A stretch of 64,000 bases of DNA from Metridium senile (Eukaryota > Cnidaria > Anthozoa > Actiniaria > Metridiidae): positions 74,501 through 138,500 of the forward strand of contig OX459098.1 of assembly GCA_949775045.1 (NCBI GenBank), written 5' to 3'. Shown piece after piece: positions 41,001 to 54,002 of this stretch (its first letter is position 1; the number at the start of each line of letters is the position of its first letter). The position numbers and the translations under genes were made by a program. The notes beneath the pieces were generated by a model. The model was given only the letters and a program-made list of their open reading frames with translations. It was not told the DNA's origin and did no database searches.

Positions 41001-42580
41001 TCTTTATTGTAAGACATGAAGTTAAAAGTTGGCATGTTCAAAATATAGATCATTTACAAGCCTGCTCTGAGAACAAAATAGTGGATGGGATATAGTTTAC
41101 TTTATATAATGATATGAATCTTTGTTTGATTATTCAGTGACTGTGACTCTCAAGTCACATATATCTAATTATAATCATGCCACTTCCCATTAATACACTT
41201 TTAGTTTAAGCTTCTCTAACCAGTTTGAACATGACAACGGTATATTCTGTATTGCATTTTTACAAAATAGTGGTTACCTTTGGAATGACATTAATGTCTC
41301 CAGCTCTGTCTGAAACTAAGATAATAGTTGCATTTTAGATTTGACAACTATAGCAGCATTATCAACATTACTTTGATGCTTAATTAATGTGGTCATGATA
41401 ATAGTAGTAATTATGGTGACGGTAGTCATGTTGACGATGACGGTGATGATGGTGGTGACAATGATAATGACAATGATAATAATGATACAGTAGTTATTTC
41501 AAATACCATGTCGCTTAGCAGCGGCAAGTGCAGCAGATGTAAACCCAGTATCCCCTGGCTGAGCTGTCGCTGAACCTGATTCCAAAGTCTTCTTTAATTT
41601 TTGATGAAGTTTACATCTCTGGAAAGGACAAATAAAATTCAACACTTTGAAACATTGTTTATATTATAAATTTGGAAAGACATTGTTATCATCATCATCA
41701 TATTTCCTACCTCATCATCATCACAAATATCATCACTCAATCATAATCGTGGGTCATATGATCAACATATATATGTAATAGAGCATATATATGTAATAGA
41801 GCTATATTGTTCCTGCAAGAACTGTACACTCTGTAATCATTAATTTAATGCATCTACCTTGGTCGGACACAGCCTGAGGGGATGATCCCCGCAGCCCAAC
41901 CCCCTTGAAGTTTGGGTAGCGAAGTGTTGTTTTTCTCAGGCTGTGTCTGACTATAAGCGAGTATTTTATAGTTTTATCCATTTTTTCTTATACTACATTA
42001 TCATATACATACTATATTATATTATACTTCTTATATTTCTTATCTATATATTTATTTATCATTTTAGTCATCTACATATATTTATATATATTTTATATTT
42101 TTCTTATAATTATATTCTTAGGTCTCCCCAATTAGCAAAGCACTTGTGCCGAGCTATTATATGTATCGAGACTTTAATAAAGTTATTATGGCAAGTTTTA
42201 TTTTCTTTGGTGTGTCATAGTTACATTAACAAGCGGACAATTACGTCTGGGCTAATTAAGTACATTTTTCTTTACAAACGTTTAATCCGCTTATGTATAT
42301 TTATAAAACGTTTTAACGATGTTTGCGTTCTGGCAGATAATCCATTTCTGGCAACGTTCAATAAGGAAGGTCAGTTCTTTGTCAGTGTTTGTTAAATTTC
42401 TTAGATCTTTCTTAAGTTCTTCGTGGAAACCTCCGAGAAAGTCGAAGACAACATTGTTTTACAAATTTGTTTTACGCTTGGGCTTTTGTATAGTTGTTTT
42501 ATGCCTGCGCGAAGCTCTGTATATTTTTCTTGTTTTGTTTTTATTCTGTCTGCAATTGCACCGACCTGGCAGACTGTGCC

Positions 42581-42644
<64 letters not shown>

Positions 42645-43812
42645 GATTGACAGCTAGGGTGCTCATGTGTGGGGGTAAAGGAGATAAAAGGTCATTCTCA
42701 CCATATCAGTTTTCTTTTTATAATCATCAAAGTATGGCATGGGTACAGCCAACAGAAGAGTGAGAGGCGGAACGGAATGAGGAACAAAATCCTCACCCCA
42801 TGTCATTGTAAAGAAATCAGCATGTCGTTTACGTGGGTCATTCAGTACAGCAGGCATGTTTTGTGTTGCCGAGTAAACAGTAAATTTATCTTCATCTTTG
42901 AAAACAATTGGAGGTATTCTTGGCCTGGCGTATAGCAGATCCTCTTTATGTGTTGATGGGGAGTCATTATTGGCTAAATAGATAACAAATACCATTCAGT
43001 AACAAATATCAAATAAACAAGCATTTGCATGGTATAATTATACACGTTAGTGGTGATACAACACTCACAAACACACCATCATTCATGTAAACAAGTAATG
43101 TAAACAGGTAATTCATGTAAGGCAGTTAAACGTCACTACCATCTTTTTATTACTTTACTGTGAAGATGACTCAGGTTACAAGGGATAGACACCAACAGTC
43201 TCTCTCAAGACTACACAACATATCTCATATACACCTTATTTAATAGAGGTTGTCATGCTCGAAATGTAGACCGTAAAAACTGAGATCAAGAAGAATTCTG
43301 GGAAGCACAGGACCTCTTGTTTAACGTCTTTATATAGTCAAGAAGACATGATGGTCTTCCCATTTGCAGATGTGATAACATCTGGCAGAAGGCTCTTCTC
43401 CTTTATTTTTAGGGTGAGGGGGGTATGACACTAGCTTTGTTGTTTTTAATTAATGAATTGGGTTGTTTTTTTTCAATAACAGAAGAATGAATTGAATGCT
43501 TATTCATTTTGTTTTGAATACCAACACATTGTATCCGAGTACATATGAAGTATATGTCGTACCTTTTCCCAAGTTTATGTGGTTTTTCTCTACGTGTGCT
43601 TCGTAATCTTTATCACTGACTCCATCCACAGGGAGAGATGGGCAGACACCATTTCGACCATATCGACAGACAAACGATCCTCCTTCTCTAGTGCAGTGAT
43701 ATTTCCGTAAATGAACACTGAAATCCTGTGGTGACCGGAATATATGCTTGTCAGGACACACTCCACACGTCTGCCAAGGGGAAGAAACGTTACTATCGGC
43801 AGTTCTTAGCAT
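17058..43812 (-). CDS. VPS54: Vacuolar protein sorting-associated protein 54 (GARP/EARP subunit), 24 exons
   Basis: Large tether subunit of GARP/EARP, which captures endosome-derived vesicles at the trans-Golgi network. Exons in 5'-3' order: 43563-43812, 42702-42973, 41507-41618, 41278-41309, 40715-40870, 40414-40556, 39905-40004, 38904-39046, 37560-37695, 37309-37416, 36967-37013, 35846-36070, 32826-32952, 32137-32318, 31015-31094, 30711-30749, 30318-30387, 29875-29980, 29634-29721, 29337-29458, 28209-28289, 19402-19509, 19053-19147, 17058-17223. All junctions are GT-AG, phases agree, and the sum is 2,988 nt (995 aa; human VPS54 is about 977). Diagnostic blocks: LNDPRKRHADFFTMTWG, LSHYLDIIEMNLAYQISLRS, STSDFVGALDLIGTTQEVLQ, DNERWKQADVPAEFQ, RFHEERRNKL, QLVLGAGALQLVGLKTIT and NDGGPQHGLVTSDLAFFT. 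The N-terminus has a C2H2-like finger (CGVCPDK...HLRKYH) and CRYGRNGVC, absent from human VPS54 as I recall it. The start is the first Met after an in-frame TGA. AATAAA overlaps the stop codon. Confidence 0.95.
17302..17455. mobile_element. Foldback MITE, copy A (VPS54 intron 23)
   Basis: A 154-bp element whose arms of about 60 bp are near-perfect inverted repeats (left arm starts TAGACCCTTTTAATAAGTCC, centre near 17,375). It sits inside the 14-bp minisatellite. A second copy, about 95% identical by eye, is in RAD51 intron 1 (45,012-45,166). The ends are compatible with a TA target duplication. Confidence 0.85.
17456..18988. repeat. 14-bp minisatellite in VPS54 intron 23
   Basis: More than 100 copies of gtaatcatagcata with point variants (tata, ttgc, and a shortened gtaagtaatc). 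A few units lie left of the MITE at 17,262-17,301. The array takes up nearly all of the last VPS54 intron. Confidence 0.95.
21176..26485 (+). CDS. Transposase of the long-TIR DNA transposon, 4 exons, apparently intact
   Basis: Exons 21176-21673, 22916-23944, 24373-24491 and 24658-26485 join in phase with GT-AG introns to 3,474 nt (1,157 aa plus stop) without any internal stop. The N-terminal part has a Cys/His cluster (VICPLHRKKLGLGW). Exon 2 encodes a mostly helical region. Exons 3-4 join through a zinc-ribbon-like CDHQHDLVCDRCNMF. A likely RNase-H-fold catalytic core follows: D in LDWAMKLIPQKY, D in RQDNAGCYHSA and a candidate E in ECEMKVWRAYEVGKG. A C2H2 finger (CTQEGC...HLDFGKH) and a C-terminal helix-turn-helix-like region (LTENQKKYLTDLFILGEQ) complete it. 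I recognise this as a multi-domain transposase type seen in invertebrate genomes but do not assign the superfamily. Acidic-residue assignment is inference. Confidence 0.85.
21734..22013. mobile_element. G-tract foldback element nested in transposase intron 1
   Basis: Two G-tracts (about 21,750 and 21,997) bracket inverted copies of CCCTTTGTCCAAGTGGTAGG (21,773) and CCTACCACTTGGATAAAGGG (ending about 21,976). AAAAGGTACGCACAG-type motifs lie between them. The same TCCCTTTGTCCAAGTGG unit occurs at 55,537. Confidence 0.7.
22025..22760. repeat. ~16-bp minisatellite in transposase intron 1
   Basis: Irregular tandem copies of cgcaagacattcattgt and cgcaagacactaactgt, about 45 units, decaying to the right (gacgcaagacaataac). 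The two open frames covering it are low-complexity by-products. Confidence 0.88.
24105..24200. repeat. GC-rich palindromic repeat in transposase intron 2
   Basis: Contains ccgagcgcgagggccgtacg and, inverted, ccgtacggaaaaagtacggc; this is GC-rich against an AT-rich surround. It looks like a piece of a dispersed foldback repeat inserted in the intron. Confidence 0.5.
28300..28570. repeat. GATGAC-rich simple repeat in VPS54 intron 20
   Basis: Tandem gatgatgatgacagtgatga and gacgacgattatagtgatga units. It reads as an Asp/Ser-rich frame on one strand and an Ile/Val frame on the other; neither is a gene. Confidence 0.9.
28682..29269. mobile_element. Non-autonomous hAT-like element (VPS54 intron 20)
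   Basis: Terminal inverted repeats TAGGACTGTCCACAAGTTGC and GCAACTTGTGGACAGCCCTA are flanked by CTAGTTAG (28,674-28,681) and CTAGTGAG (29,270-29,277), an 8-bp duplication with one mismatch. Length 588 bp. The inside contains a tandem array of about 42-bp units built from gagcaacttttaagcaactt. The TIR start and 8-bp duplication fit hAT elements; no transposase is present. Confidence 0.8.
29455..29575. repeat. ~60-bp tandem duplication in VPS54 intron 19
   Basis: Two diverged copies of the gctagggctacatattaaac ... acatgggtgtg ... agcacatggtaaag unit. The first copy begins at the exon 20 splice acceptor. Confidence 0.75.
29981..30230. repeat. Tandem copies of the 5' part of VPS54 exon 18 in intron 17
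   Basis: A unit of about 82 bp repeats three more times upstream of exon 18. Each copy (about 30,018-30,065, 30,100-30,150, and a shorter one at 30,180-30,220) carries the first ~45 nt of the exon, the acceptor sequence (rev. comp. TATTTACAG|TACTG) and intron DNA. Confidence 0.85.
30600..30690 (-). mobile_element. tRNA-derived SINE head, degraded (VPS54 intron 16)
   Basis: On the minus strand, GGATGGCACAGTTCCCTAGC resembles a tRNA A box. GGTCCCTAGTTGGATTCTCA resembles a B box about 45 nt downstream. Spacing and order fit a Pol III promoter of a tRNA-derived SINE. Confidence 0.5.
31275..31950. mobile_element. Non-autonomous DNA element with 9-bp duplication (VPS54 intron 14)
   Basis: TIRs of about 35 bp (CATTCTCTTACCCAGACCCT at the left end; AGGGTCTGGGTTAGAGAATG at the right) are flanked by identical ATGGGAGCC at 31,266-31,274 and 31,951-31,959. 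676 bp, no coding capacity. A 9-bp duplication points to a Mutator-like origin, though other superfamilies with 8-9-bp duplications are possible. Confidence 0.8.
33037..35845. repeat. 39-bp minisatellite filling VPS54 intron 12
   Basis: About 72 copies of a 39-bp unit (ctatcattaccacgttaaca, then tcattacaagaatagaata) with recurring variants (cacgctaac, catgttaac, caaggaatag, gaatacaat). Because 39 is divisible by 3, long spurious frames such as YHYHVNIITRIE arise. The array abuts exon 12: the splice donor GTTAAC of that exon is part of the repeat unit. Confidence 0.97.
36150..36420. repeat. Foldback repeat in VPS54 intron 11
   Basis: Nested inverted repeats: gtgttgtatcggcgatacaa and ttgtatctgccgatacaaca around a cgcgccttcggcttgcg loop (36,333-36,395). 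Outer pairs are tacaacat/atgttgta. Probably a MITE; ends not resolved. Confidence 0.6.
36422..36950. repeat. ~26-36-bp minisatellite in VPS54 intron 11
   Basis: About 18 copies of tacattagataatactacac followed by atcaatgtaaa, with or without an extra attaa insert, so unit length alternates. It ends close to the exon 11 donor. Confidence 0.9.
38515..38888. repeat. (CAY)n trinucleotide tract in VPS54 intron 8
   Basis: Imperfect cac/cat repeats with strong strand asymmetry, about 370 bp, ending 16 bp before exon 8. The Pro/Ser, Ile/Thr and Met/Val frames over it are artefacts. Confidence 0.92.
39165..39895. repeat. 76-bp minisatellite in VPS54 intron 7
   Basis: About nine copies at exactly 76-bp spacing: acacataatatattatgtgt, then tgtatctgaccaggttaata, then tttatgttgagtgtgcatta and taactacattatattc. 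It reaches within 10 bp of exon 7. Confidence 0.95.
40078..40160 (+). mobile_element. tRNA-derived SINE head, degraded (VPS54 intron 6)
   Basis: An A-box-like atggtggctgaatagtctgt and a B-box-like gtgttcaattcatggccc lie about 50 nt apart, in tRNA order. The T-rich tail is at 40,185. Confidence 0.5.
41862..42650 (+). mobile_element. Unclassified retroelement-like insertion with (TTA)n tail (VPS54 intron 2)
   Basis: Begins with a hairpin (cggacacagcctgag / ctcaggctgtgtctga, 41,865-41,952) and ends in about 23 TTA units (42,574-42,643). An internal ctttaataaagttattatg resembles retroelement 3' ends. No reverse transcriptase is seen; the open frames over it are low-complexity. Confidence 0.45.
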
Positions 43813-44345
43813 TTCCGAGGGAAACTCACTGATAAAAACATGGAGTCGTTGTGAACAGTGATCAAATCACTTTAGATGGCTGAATTATGAGTACTGACGG
43901 AAACTATCCACCTAATCCATGATTTTAGCAGTAATAACTGGTTAGTAATTTAACGTTGTGCAATATAATAAGTAAATTGTTGATTTCCATCGAAAGGTTT
44001 CGACCTGTTTGCTTTGTGTGATCTCCTGATTTGTAGAAATAAATCGATATCTCTTCGTAAAAATAAGTCGATATCTTTCCGGTTGTCGTACCTAGGCTCT
44101 CTCGGAACCGAATTTCCTGTAATCTGATTGGCTCGTACGAAAGGTTTCAAGCGCCAAATCTTCGTTCTCGCGGCATTTTTGAAATTCGCTCAACACTTAC
44201 AATTATTTGTCTCTTTTTCCTTCTGTTTTTAAGTATTTGAAAGCGTTTAAGGCATCTTTTTGCCTCAAGGAGTAAGTCAGCCTTCCTTAGAAAAGGTTTT
44301 CTTGGTTGTTTTAGTTAATTCGGCCAAGGATAGTATTATTTAAAG
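43813..44345. promoter_or_regulatory. Shared VPS54/RAD51 divergent promoter region
   Basis: The two start codons are 533 bp apart, head-to-head. The RAD51-proximal half has an inverted CCAAT box (ctgattggctc, about 44,122-44,132) and an E2F-type site (AGCGCCAAA, about 44,151-44,159), matching the known S-phase control of RAD51. Two near copies of aaataartcgatatct lie at about 44,037-44,080. No TATA box is evident. The RAD51 ATG sits in an AAGATGGCG context, the YY1 core. Confidence 0.6.
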
Positions 44346-48270
<3,925 letters not shown>

Positions 48271-49028
48271 TACACTAGAGTATTGTAAATATTTACCCAA
48301 CATTGCCAGGAGTTCTTGGTTAGTGTGTAGGGAAGACTTAAAATAGGCAATGTACCATTTTCTAGACAATGCAAAGCATGATGGGAGGTCCATTCCATTT
48401 GTTTTTTTCTGTTAAATCAAGAGCCCATATAGGGTAATGAGCCCATATAGGGTAATGAGCCCATATAGGGTAATGAGCCCATATAGGGTAATGAGCCCAT
48501 ATAGGGTAATGGGCTCTGACTGGTTAAATCAATCCCAACATAGTTTATTAACATTTCATTAATCTGTTGCTAAAGTTGCATGGATTCAGTTTCCAATCAT
48601 GCTTTGTTCTGGTGCCAATGCACATCACCTATTGTTTGTTATTGTTCTACCTTGTTACAGCTTTACTTTTCTTTGATAGTAACTAATAGTCACTGTATAT
48701 AAACACTATTATGTAATAACAATTGTTGTTGTATTTCTCGGTTGAAACTTTTAAGTCTGTTTTCTTGTAGCCATGGCAACACTAAATACGAATAAATAAA
48801 CTACTATAAACTATTTGTTGTTCCTGTCTCAATAGTAATCGATACAATTGATAATCAATAGCTTACATTACCACATTATATCTCGTTACATAAATCATCA
48901 TACCACAGTAATCCCAAACAGTACCCTTGTACAATGAGACTGCTGACCATATTGTGTGTAGGCGCATAGAAAACAGGCCTTTCGTGAAGTATGTTTTGAA
49001 TGATTATGCTGAGGAAAAGTGCATTTAA
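48271..49028. other. RAD51 3'UTR and spacer to MEA1, with an 18-bp repeat
   Basis: Contains five copies of gagcccatatagggtaat (48,420-48,511) in the likely 3'UTR and a tandem AATAAATAAA at about 48,791. The MEA1 start lies some 230 bp further on. No coding potential beyond these genes. Confidence 0.7.
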
Positions 49029-50387
49029 ATGTCTGAGATTGATAGCAAAAGCCCTATAATGACACCTCAGATATCTCCCAAAGATGTTCCACAAAGCAAA
49101 AGCGATTCTGAGACAGAAGACGAGCCTGTTGTTGCTAATATCATCGACGAAGCCAGCAGTAGCGAGGACGACGATGATGGCGACATTGTCAACGAGATAT
49201 CAGGCTATGTTCCTTTATCAATGAACGATGGCAATGATGATAGCTATTCAAACACTATCGAGGTATTAATAGTTATCGTTATTATCTTTGATACAGATAG
49301 TGGTGCTTACCATCAATTGATGTTTATTATTTGGCATTTAATAATTAGACTGGCTTCAGATATCTTCCAAACTTTGTTATATTTATAAATATATATCTAG
49401 TTTATACAGCGTTGAACCCAATAGTGGATGAAAAAATATTATCAATCGACTAGAAATTAGTGGTTGAATATTATGATCTCAATAACAATGCAACACATAA
49501 TTTGGGATAAACTATTCCCATTTAAATGCCACATCCCGGCTAGTCTATTTCAGTATGAAATAGCAATGAAAACACATTTACTACATATTAAAAAGAGCTA
49601 AGAACTGGTTAGTGATCCAGAAAAACACTGGCATTGTATGCATAATGTGTACAATTGCTATTTACATTCTACGTTCACTCTGACAACCCTTTTTGAAAGA
49701 GGTAGATATATATATATAAATTAATAGGACGATTCCTTCATATATATACGATATATATATATATATAAATTAATAGGACGATTCCTTCATATATATACGA
49801 TATATATATATATAAATTAATAGGACGATTCCTTCATATATATACGATATATATATATAAATTAATAGGACGATTCCTTCATATATATACGTTATATATA
49901 TATATATATATAAATTAATAGGACGATTCCTTCATATATATACGTTATATATATATTGAAGCACTAAATTATATTAACAGATTGATGAACAAGAATCCAG
50001 TGAACAATTTCAAGAAGAGAATGCTGAATCACCAGAGAGTAATAGCAGTAGAGAAGATCAGCTCTCAATGGACAATGGTAAAGGCACATTGTATTTCTGA
50101 CATTGTAGATGGGTTACATGTGGCTTAATTATTTGGAAGACTGGGGAGAGAGAAATAAATATAGTGTCTGCATAGGAAAAAAACCATCATTCATTGTGGT
50201 CATTGTTGTTATTTTTACAGATCAAGTGAAGTTAATCCAGCAAGTGATGTCAAATATCTCTCTGCCGACATCATCAATACCAGAATGGGCCCGGGTAGTA
50301 CCAGAAGATAGATGGAAAAACACACTTTTATCAACCTTAGAAAATAGAACTACGCATAATTCAGATTCTAAAGAAATATCTGAATAG
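49029..50387 (+). CDS. MEA1: Male-enhanced antigen 1 homologue, 3 exons
   Basis: Exons 49029-49262, 49981-50077 and 50221-50387 join in phase to 498 nt (165 aa). The first half is acidic and Ser/Asp-rich (SETEDEPVVANIIDEASSSE) and ends in GYVPLS, matching the GYxYxPL motif of MEA1. The last exon holds the conserved C-terminal block DQVKLIQQVMSNISLPTSSI-PEWARVVPEDRW, corresponding to human EHVELVKRTMAGVSLP...PAWAREISDAQW as I recall it. The function of this small metazoan protein is poorly known; in mammals it is named for testis expression. It lies downstream of RAD51 on the same strand with its own start region. Confidence 0.85.
49695..49965. repeat. ~50-60-bp AT-rich minisatellite in MEA1 intron 1
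   Basis: Five copies of taaattaataggacgattcc followed by ttcatatatatacg and a (TA)n spacer of varying length. Confidence 0.9.
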
Positions 50388-51719
50388 GTTCTAGATTATC
50401 ACAACTAATCAATATTACCATTGGCACAGTAGAATGGACACAACGATCCTGCTAACAATTGGCGCCATCTTGAAAAGTGACCACCAAGTTGATATATATT
50501 GCTATATTGCGGCCTTGAACAACATTGCAATGTTCTAAGTGAGCTATTCTGTTCTAACATTACATGTATCACCACAGCATCCATGGTGACTCGGTGTTCA
50601 CTTGTCAAGATGGCAGACAAATTGTTAAACAGAATAATAGAAGCTTGTATATACAGCATTATCACTGTAAATTATAATACTTGTTCATTTTAAACTGATA
50701 TATTAGATTTAACTTTAAGGAGTTTGGGAGGGGTCCCACATCTTGTTTAGACATTCCCTAGGGGGGAGGGGAGTGGATAGGAATGGATTCAACAGAAAAT
50801 GGCTCCAAATGCAACTGTTCTATGTGAAAACTTAATTTCAATGTGTTAACTGCCAGTATTCAAGAGGGGACAGTTTTCCCACTACTACACACATATTAAT
50901 GTCTGACTACACAGCTGACTACCAAATGTATTTTACTAGCCATGTGGTCATGAATGCTTGTAAACCACATCAAAATAGTTGTCTTTCAATAACAATAATT
51001 TATCATAGAATCATTATTGTAAACACTTATTTTGTAATTGTAGACTAGTGTTAATTAATAGATACAAAAGTCTTTAAGAAAATTGAAATCAAATGAATTC
51101 AAGCTAAATTTCAAATGTTTTAAATGTATTTCTGTTTTTCATTTCACTAAACAAACAATGGGACTCCAATAGGGTCAAACTGTTCATTTTAAATTATTAT
51201 CAGTTGGCTTTAAATTAGAACACAGAACTCAAAAACAGGGTTTTTTTTATAATTGGGCCATGGAGATCCCTCAACATCTTGTGCTATTGATTTGTTAATT
51301 TTTGTATTATTATGTAAGTTTTATATTACTTAACCTCTACTAATTATTATATTAATACATTATATTTTCTTTCATATTATACCATGCACTCTCATTCATC
51401 TTTTCCCCACTTCTAGTAACAGCTTTAAACCTACCTCAAACAAACAATAGCCGTTTTAATTACAGACAAAAATTATTTACAATATATATAAAAGTGCAAT
51501 GCTGTACGTGTTATTCTGCTCAATTCACAGCAAGATGTTTTCAAATGAAGTGGCCTTCAGTATAGCCATCTGGCTATGATATCATAACAACTAAGCTATA
51601 ATAGTGAAGCAATCACAGTTAGGCCTTTACTGTTTATACATTATATGTCCGTAGATAGTTTTGGTTGTATAAGAAAAAGTGAAATAAAATATTCATAAAA
51701 CAGAAATGAAATATGAAAT
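50388..51719. other. Intergenic region with a degenerate foldback
   Basis: 50,455-50,640 has inverted ends (aacaattggcgccatcttga and, inverted, gtcaagatggcagacaaatt), about 185 bp, probably a decayed MITE. The remainder is AT-rich DNA in which I see no gene or repeat. Confidence 0.5.
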
Positions 51720-51885
51720 GAGAACACCTGTGTCAGCGGCGTTCCGTATGATCATCGTCGCCATCTTGTTTGTTTGGGTGCACTGGGTGCCGTCGAGGCA
51801 AAACCTCGTTAAGACCTGTCTGTAATGACCTTTTACTAGTCGACCATTAATATCATCGCAGTGTGTTGGCTCTTGATCTTTACCG
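51720..51885 (+). promoter_or_regulatory. Promoter/5'UTR of the WD40-SOCS gene
   Basis: Locally GC-richer than its surroundings. Contains CGTCGCCATCTTG (about 51,756-51,768), the reverse complement of a YY1-type AAGATGGCG site, near a CGTATGATCATCG palindrome. No TATA box near the start. Confidence 0.45.
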
Positions 51886-53208
51886 ATGGGTAATAAACCA
51901 GCAAAACCTTTGAAAAGAAAGCCGTCTTGGGAACTGAATAAATCGACAACTGCAAATCTACCTTCGCGACCTCTGCGTCATCTTCGATTTCCATCAAACG
52001 AAGGATGTACGCTGTCAAACTCAGCAAGAATCGTCTATCAATTGGGTTTAGAACACGGAGAAGAAATTCGATGTTGTGTGTTTGCACCAGATGATGAATG
52101 TACGATATTAACGACATCAAATCCTTGTGGACCGAATGCTACTCTACGAGCAGATGAAGGGATGGGGCATTTTCGTATATTTGACGTCCCTCAACGAAAA
52201 CCAAAAAAAGAGATTATTACTTATTATTCACAAGAATGTGATATTTCTCCTGATGGGGATCTTATTGCCTTCGTTATGAATTCTTCTAAAGGGGAAGTTG
52301 CTCAATTAAAGCGAAATAGAACATCGCCAAGCGGTGTATCAGAAAAACTCGCTAAATTTCACCCCGAATGCAATGGTCTGATCGGTCAAACTATGATCTG
52401 TAAATTCGCTCCTGACTCTTCTGCGCTTTTAAGCGCTGCTTGTGTTGATTTTCACACGATTAGAGAGACAAATGAGCTTCGTGTATGGAGCGTTAAGTCA
52501 ATGAATCTAGTCAAAAGTGTTGTATTGCGAGATTTGTCTGATTTTTGTGGCTTCGTTACAAGTTGTAATTTTTCACCCGATGGATCGCTTATTGCTTTTT
52601 CTACTTCACAAGAACAGCTATGTGTACTCAACAGTAAGACACTTGAGAAAGTTTGTGTAGTGAGGAAGAGGTGTCGTGGTAATAAATGCTGGTGTGTGTT
52701 TGATCCGCGTTATAGAAGCGAGATCCTTGCATGTTGTTTAGAAGATGGACGACTTGAATTATGGCAACATAACTCTCCTATAAACAATGACATTTATACC
52801 TGCTATAAACAACAACGAGTAACAACAACATCTCGATTATATTCTTGTCAATACTCCCCTGATGGCAGTATCATTGCAGTTGGGACGTCTGAAGCTAAGA
52901 TCTTACTACTTGATTCTGATTCATTACTTAATACAATGACATTAGATTGTAGGGTACAGGTACTCTCATCACCTAATGGAGGAATGTATCAGAGTGCTGT
53001 AATACACTGTTTAGCTTTCTCTAAATCATGTCAATATCTTGCTGCTGGATATAATGACGGCGTAGTTAGGGTATGGCAGTTACCTATGTACTTTGACCTT
53101 AAACATATATCAAGAACTGCTATATTACAGTATGTACCAGCTAATAAAGTGTACTCATTGCCTTTACCAGATGGGCTAAAAAACTACCTCTTATACTGGC
53201 CACAATAA
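51886..53208 (+). CDS. WD40-repeat protein with C-terminal SOCS box, intronless
   Basis: 440 aa in one exon. Seven WD40-like blades can be traced: EIRCCVFAPDDECTIL, ECDISPDGDLIAFV, ICKFAPDSSALLSA...ELRVWSV, VTSCNFSPDGSLIAF, CWCVFDPRYRSEILACC...LELWQH, YSCQYSPDGSIIAVG and IHCLAFSKSCQYLAAG...VRVWQL. A SOCS box follows (DLKHISRTAILQYV...LPLPDGLKNYLLYW), so the product should be a substrate adaptor for an Elongin B/C-cullin E3 ligase. Overall order resembles the WSB1/WSB2 family, but it may be a separate WD-SOCS lineage. N-terminus MGNKPAKP is basic; myristoylation is possible but weakly supported. The lack of introns contrasts with all neighbours. AATAAA overlaps the stop codon. Confidence 0.85.
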   Translation: MGNKPAKPLKRKPSWELNKSTTANLPSRPLRHLRFPSNEGCTLSNSARIVYQLGLEHGEEIRCCVFAPDDECTILTTSNPCGPNATLRADEGMGHFRIFDVPQRKPKKEIITYYSQECDISPDGDLIAFVMNSSKGEVAQLKRNRTSPSGVSEKLAKFHPECNGLIGQTMICKFAPDSSALLSAACVDFHTIRETNELRVWSVKSMNLVKSVVLRDLSDFCGFVTSCNFSPDGSLIAFSTSQEQLCVLNSKTLEKVCVVRKRCRGNKCWCVFDPRYRSEILACCLEDGRLELWQHNSPINNDIYTCYKQQRVTTTSRLYSCQYSPDGSIIAVGTSEAKILLLDSDSLLNTMTLDCRVQVLSSPNGGMYQSAVIHCLAFSKSCQYLAAGYNDGVVRVWQLPMYFDLKHISRTAILQYVPANKVYSLPLPDGLKNYLLYWPQ

Positions 53209-53229
53209 ATAGCCAACTTAACTGGTTAA

Positions 53230-54002
53230 TAACATTGAAATATTATATATACAATTATATTGATATAATGTACCAGGGCTAATAACATTGATATAATGTA
53301 CCAGGGCTAATAACATTGATATAATGTACCAGGGCTAATAACATTGATATAATGTACCATGGCTAATAACATTGATATAATGTACCAGGGCTAATAACAT
53401 TGATATAATGTACCAGGGCTAATAACATTGATATAATGTACCAGGGCTAATAACATTGATATAATGTACCATGGCTAATAACATTGATATAATGTACCAG
53501 GGCTAATAACATTGATATAATGTACCAGGGCTAATAACACTGATATAATGTACCAGGGCTAATGACATTGATATAATGTACCATGGCTAATAACATTGAT
53601 ATAATGTACCATGGCTAATAACACTGATATAATGTACCAGGGCTAATGACATTGATATAATGTACCACGGCTAATAACATTGATATAATGTACCATGGCT
53701 AATAACATTGATATAATGTACCAGGGCTAATAACACTGATATAATGTACCAGGGCTAATGACATTGATATAATGTACCACGGCTAATAACATTGATATAA
53801 TGTACCATGGCTAATAACATTGATATAATGTACAAGGGCTAATAACATTGATATAATGTACCAGGGCTAATAACATTGATATAATGTACAAGGGCTAATA
53901 ACATTGATATAATGTACCACGGCTAATAACATTGATATAATGTACCATGGCTAATAACATTGATATAATGTACCATGGCTAATAACATTGATATAATGTA
54001 TT
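53230..54002. repeat. 28-bp minisatellite directly downstream of the WD40-SOCS gene
   Basis: About 26 copies of taataacattgatataatgt followed by accagggc (or accatggc, accacggc, acaagggc). It begins some 25 bp after the stop codon and may lie in the 3'UTR. Confidence 0.95.

Noticed and set aside
41943..42657. Two hydrophobic ORFs of 150 and 112 aa
   Set aside because: AT-rich low-complexity sequence ending in a TTA tract, within VPS54 intron 2; no family match.
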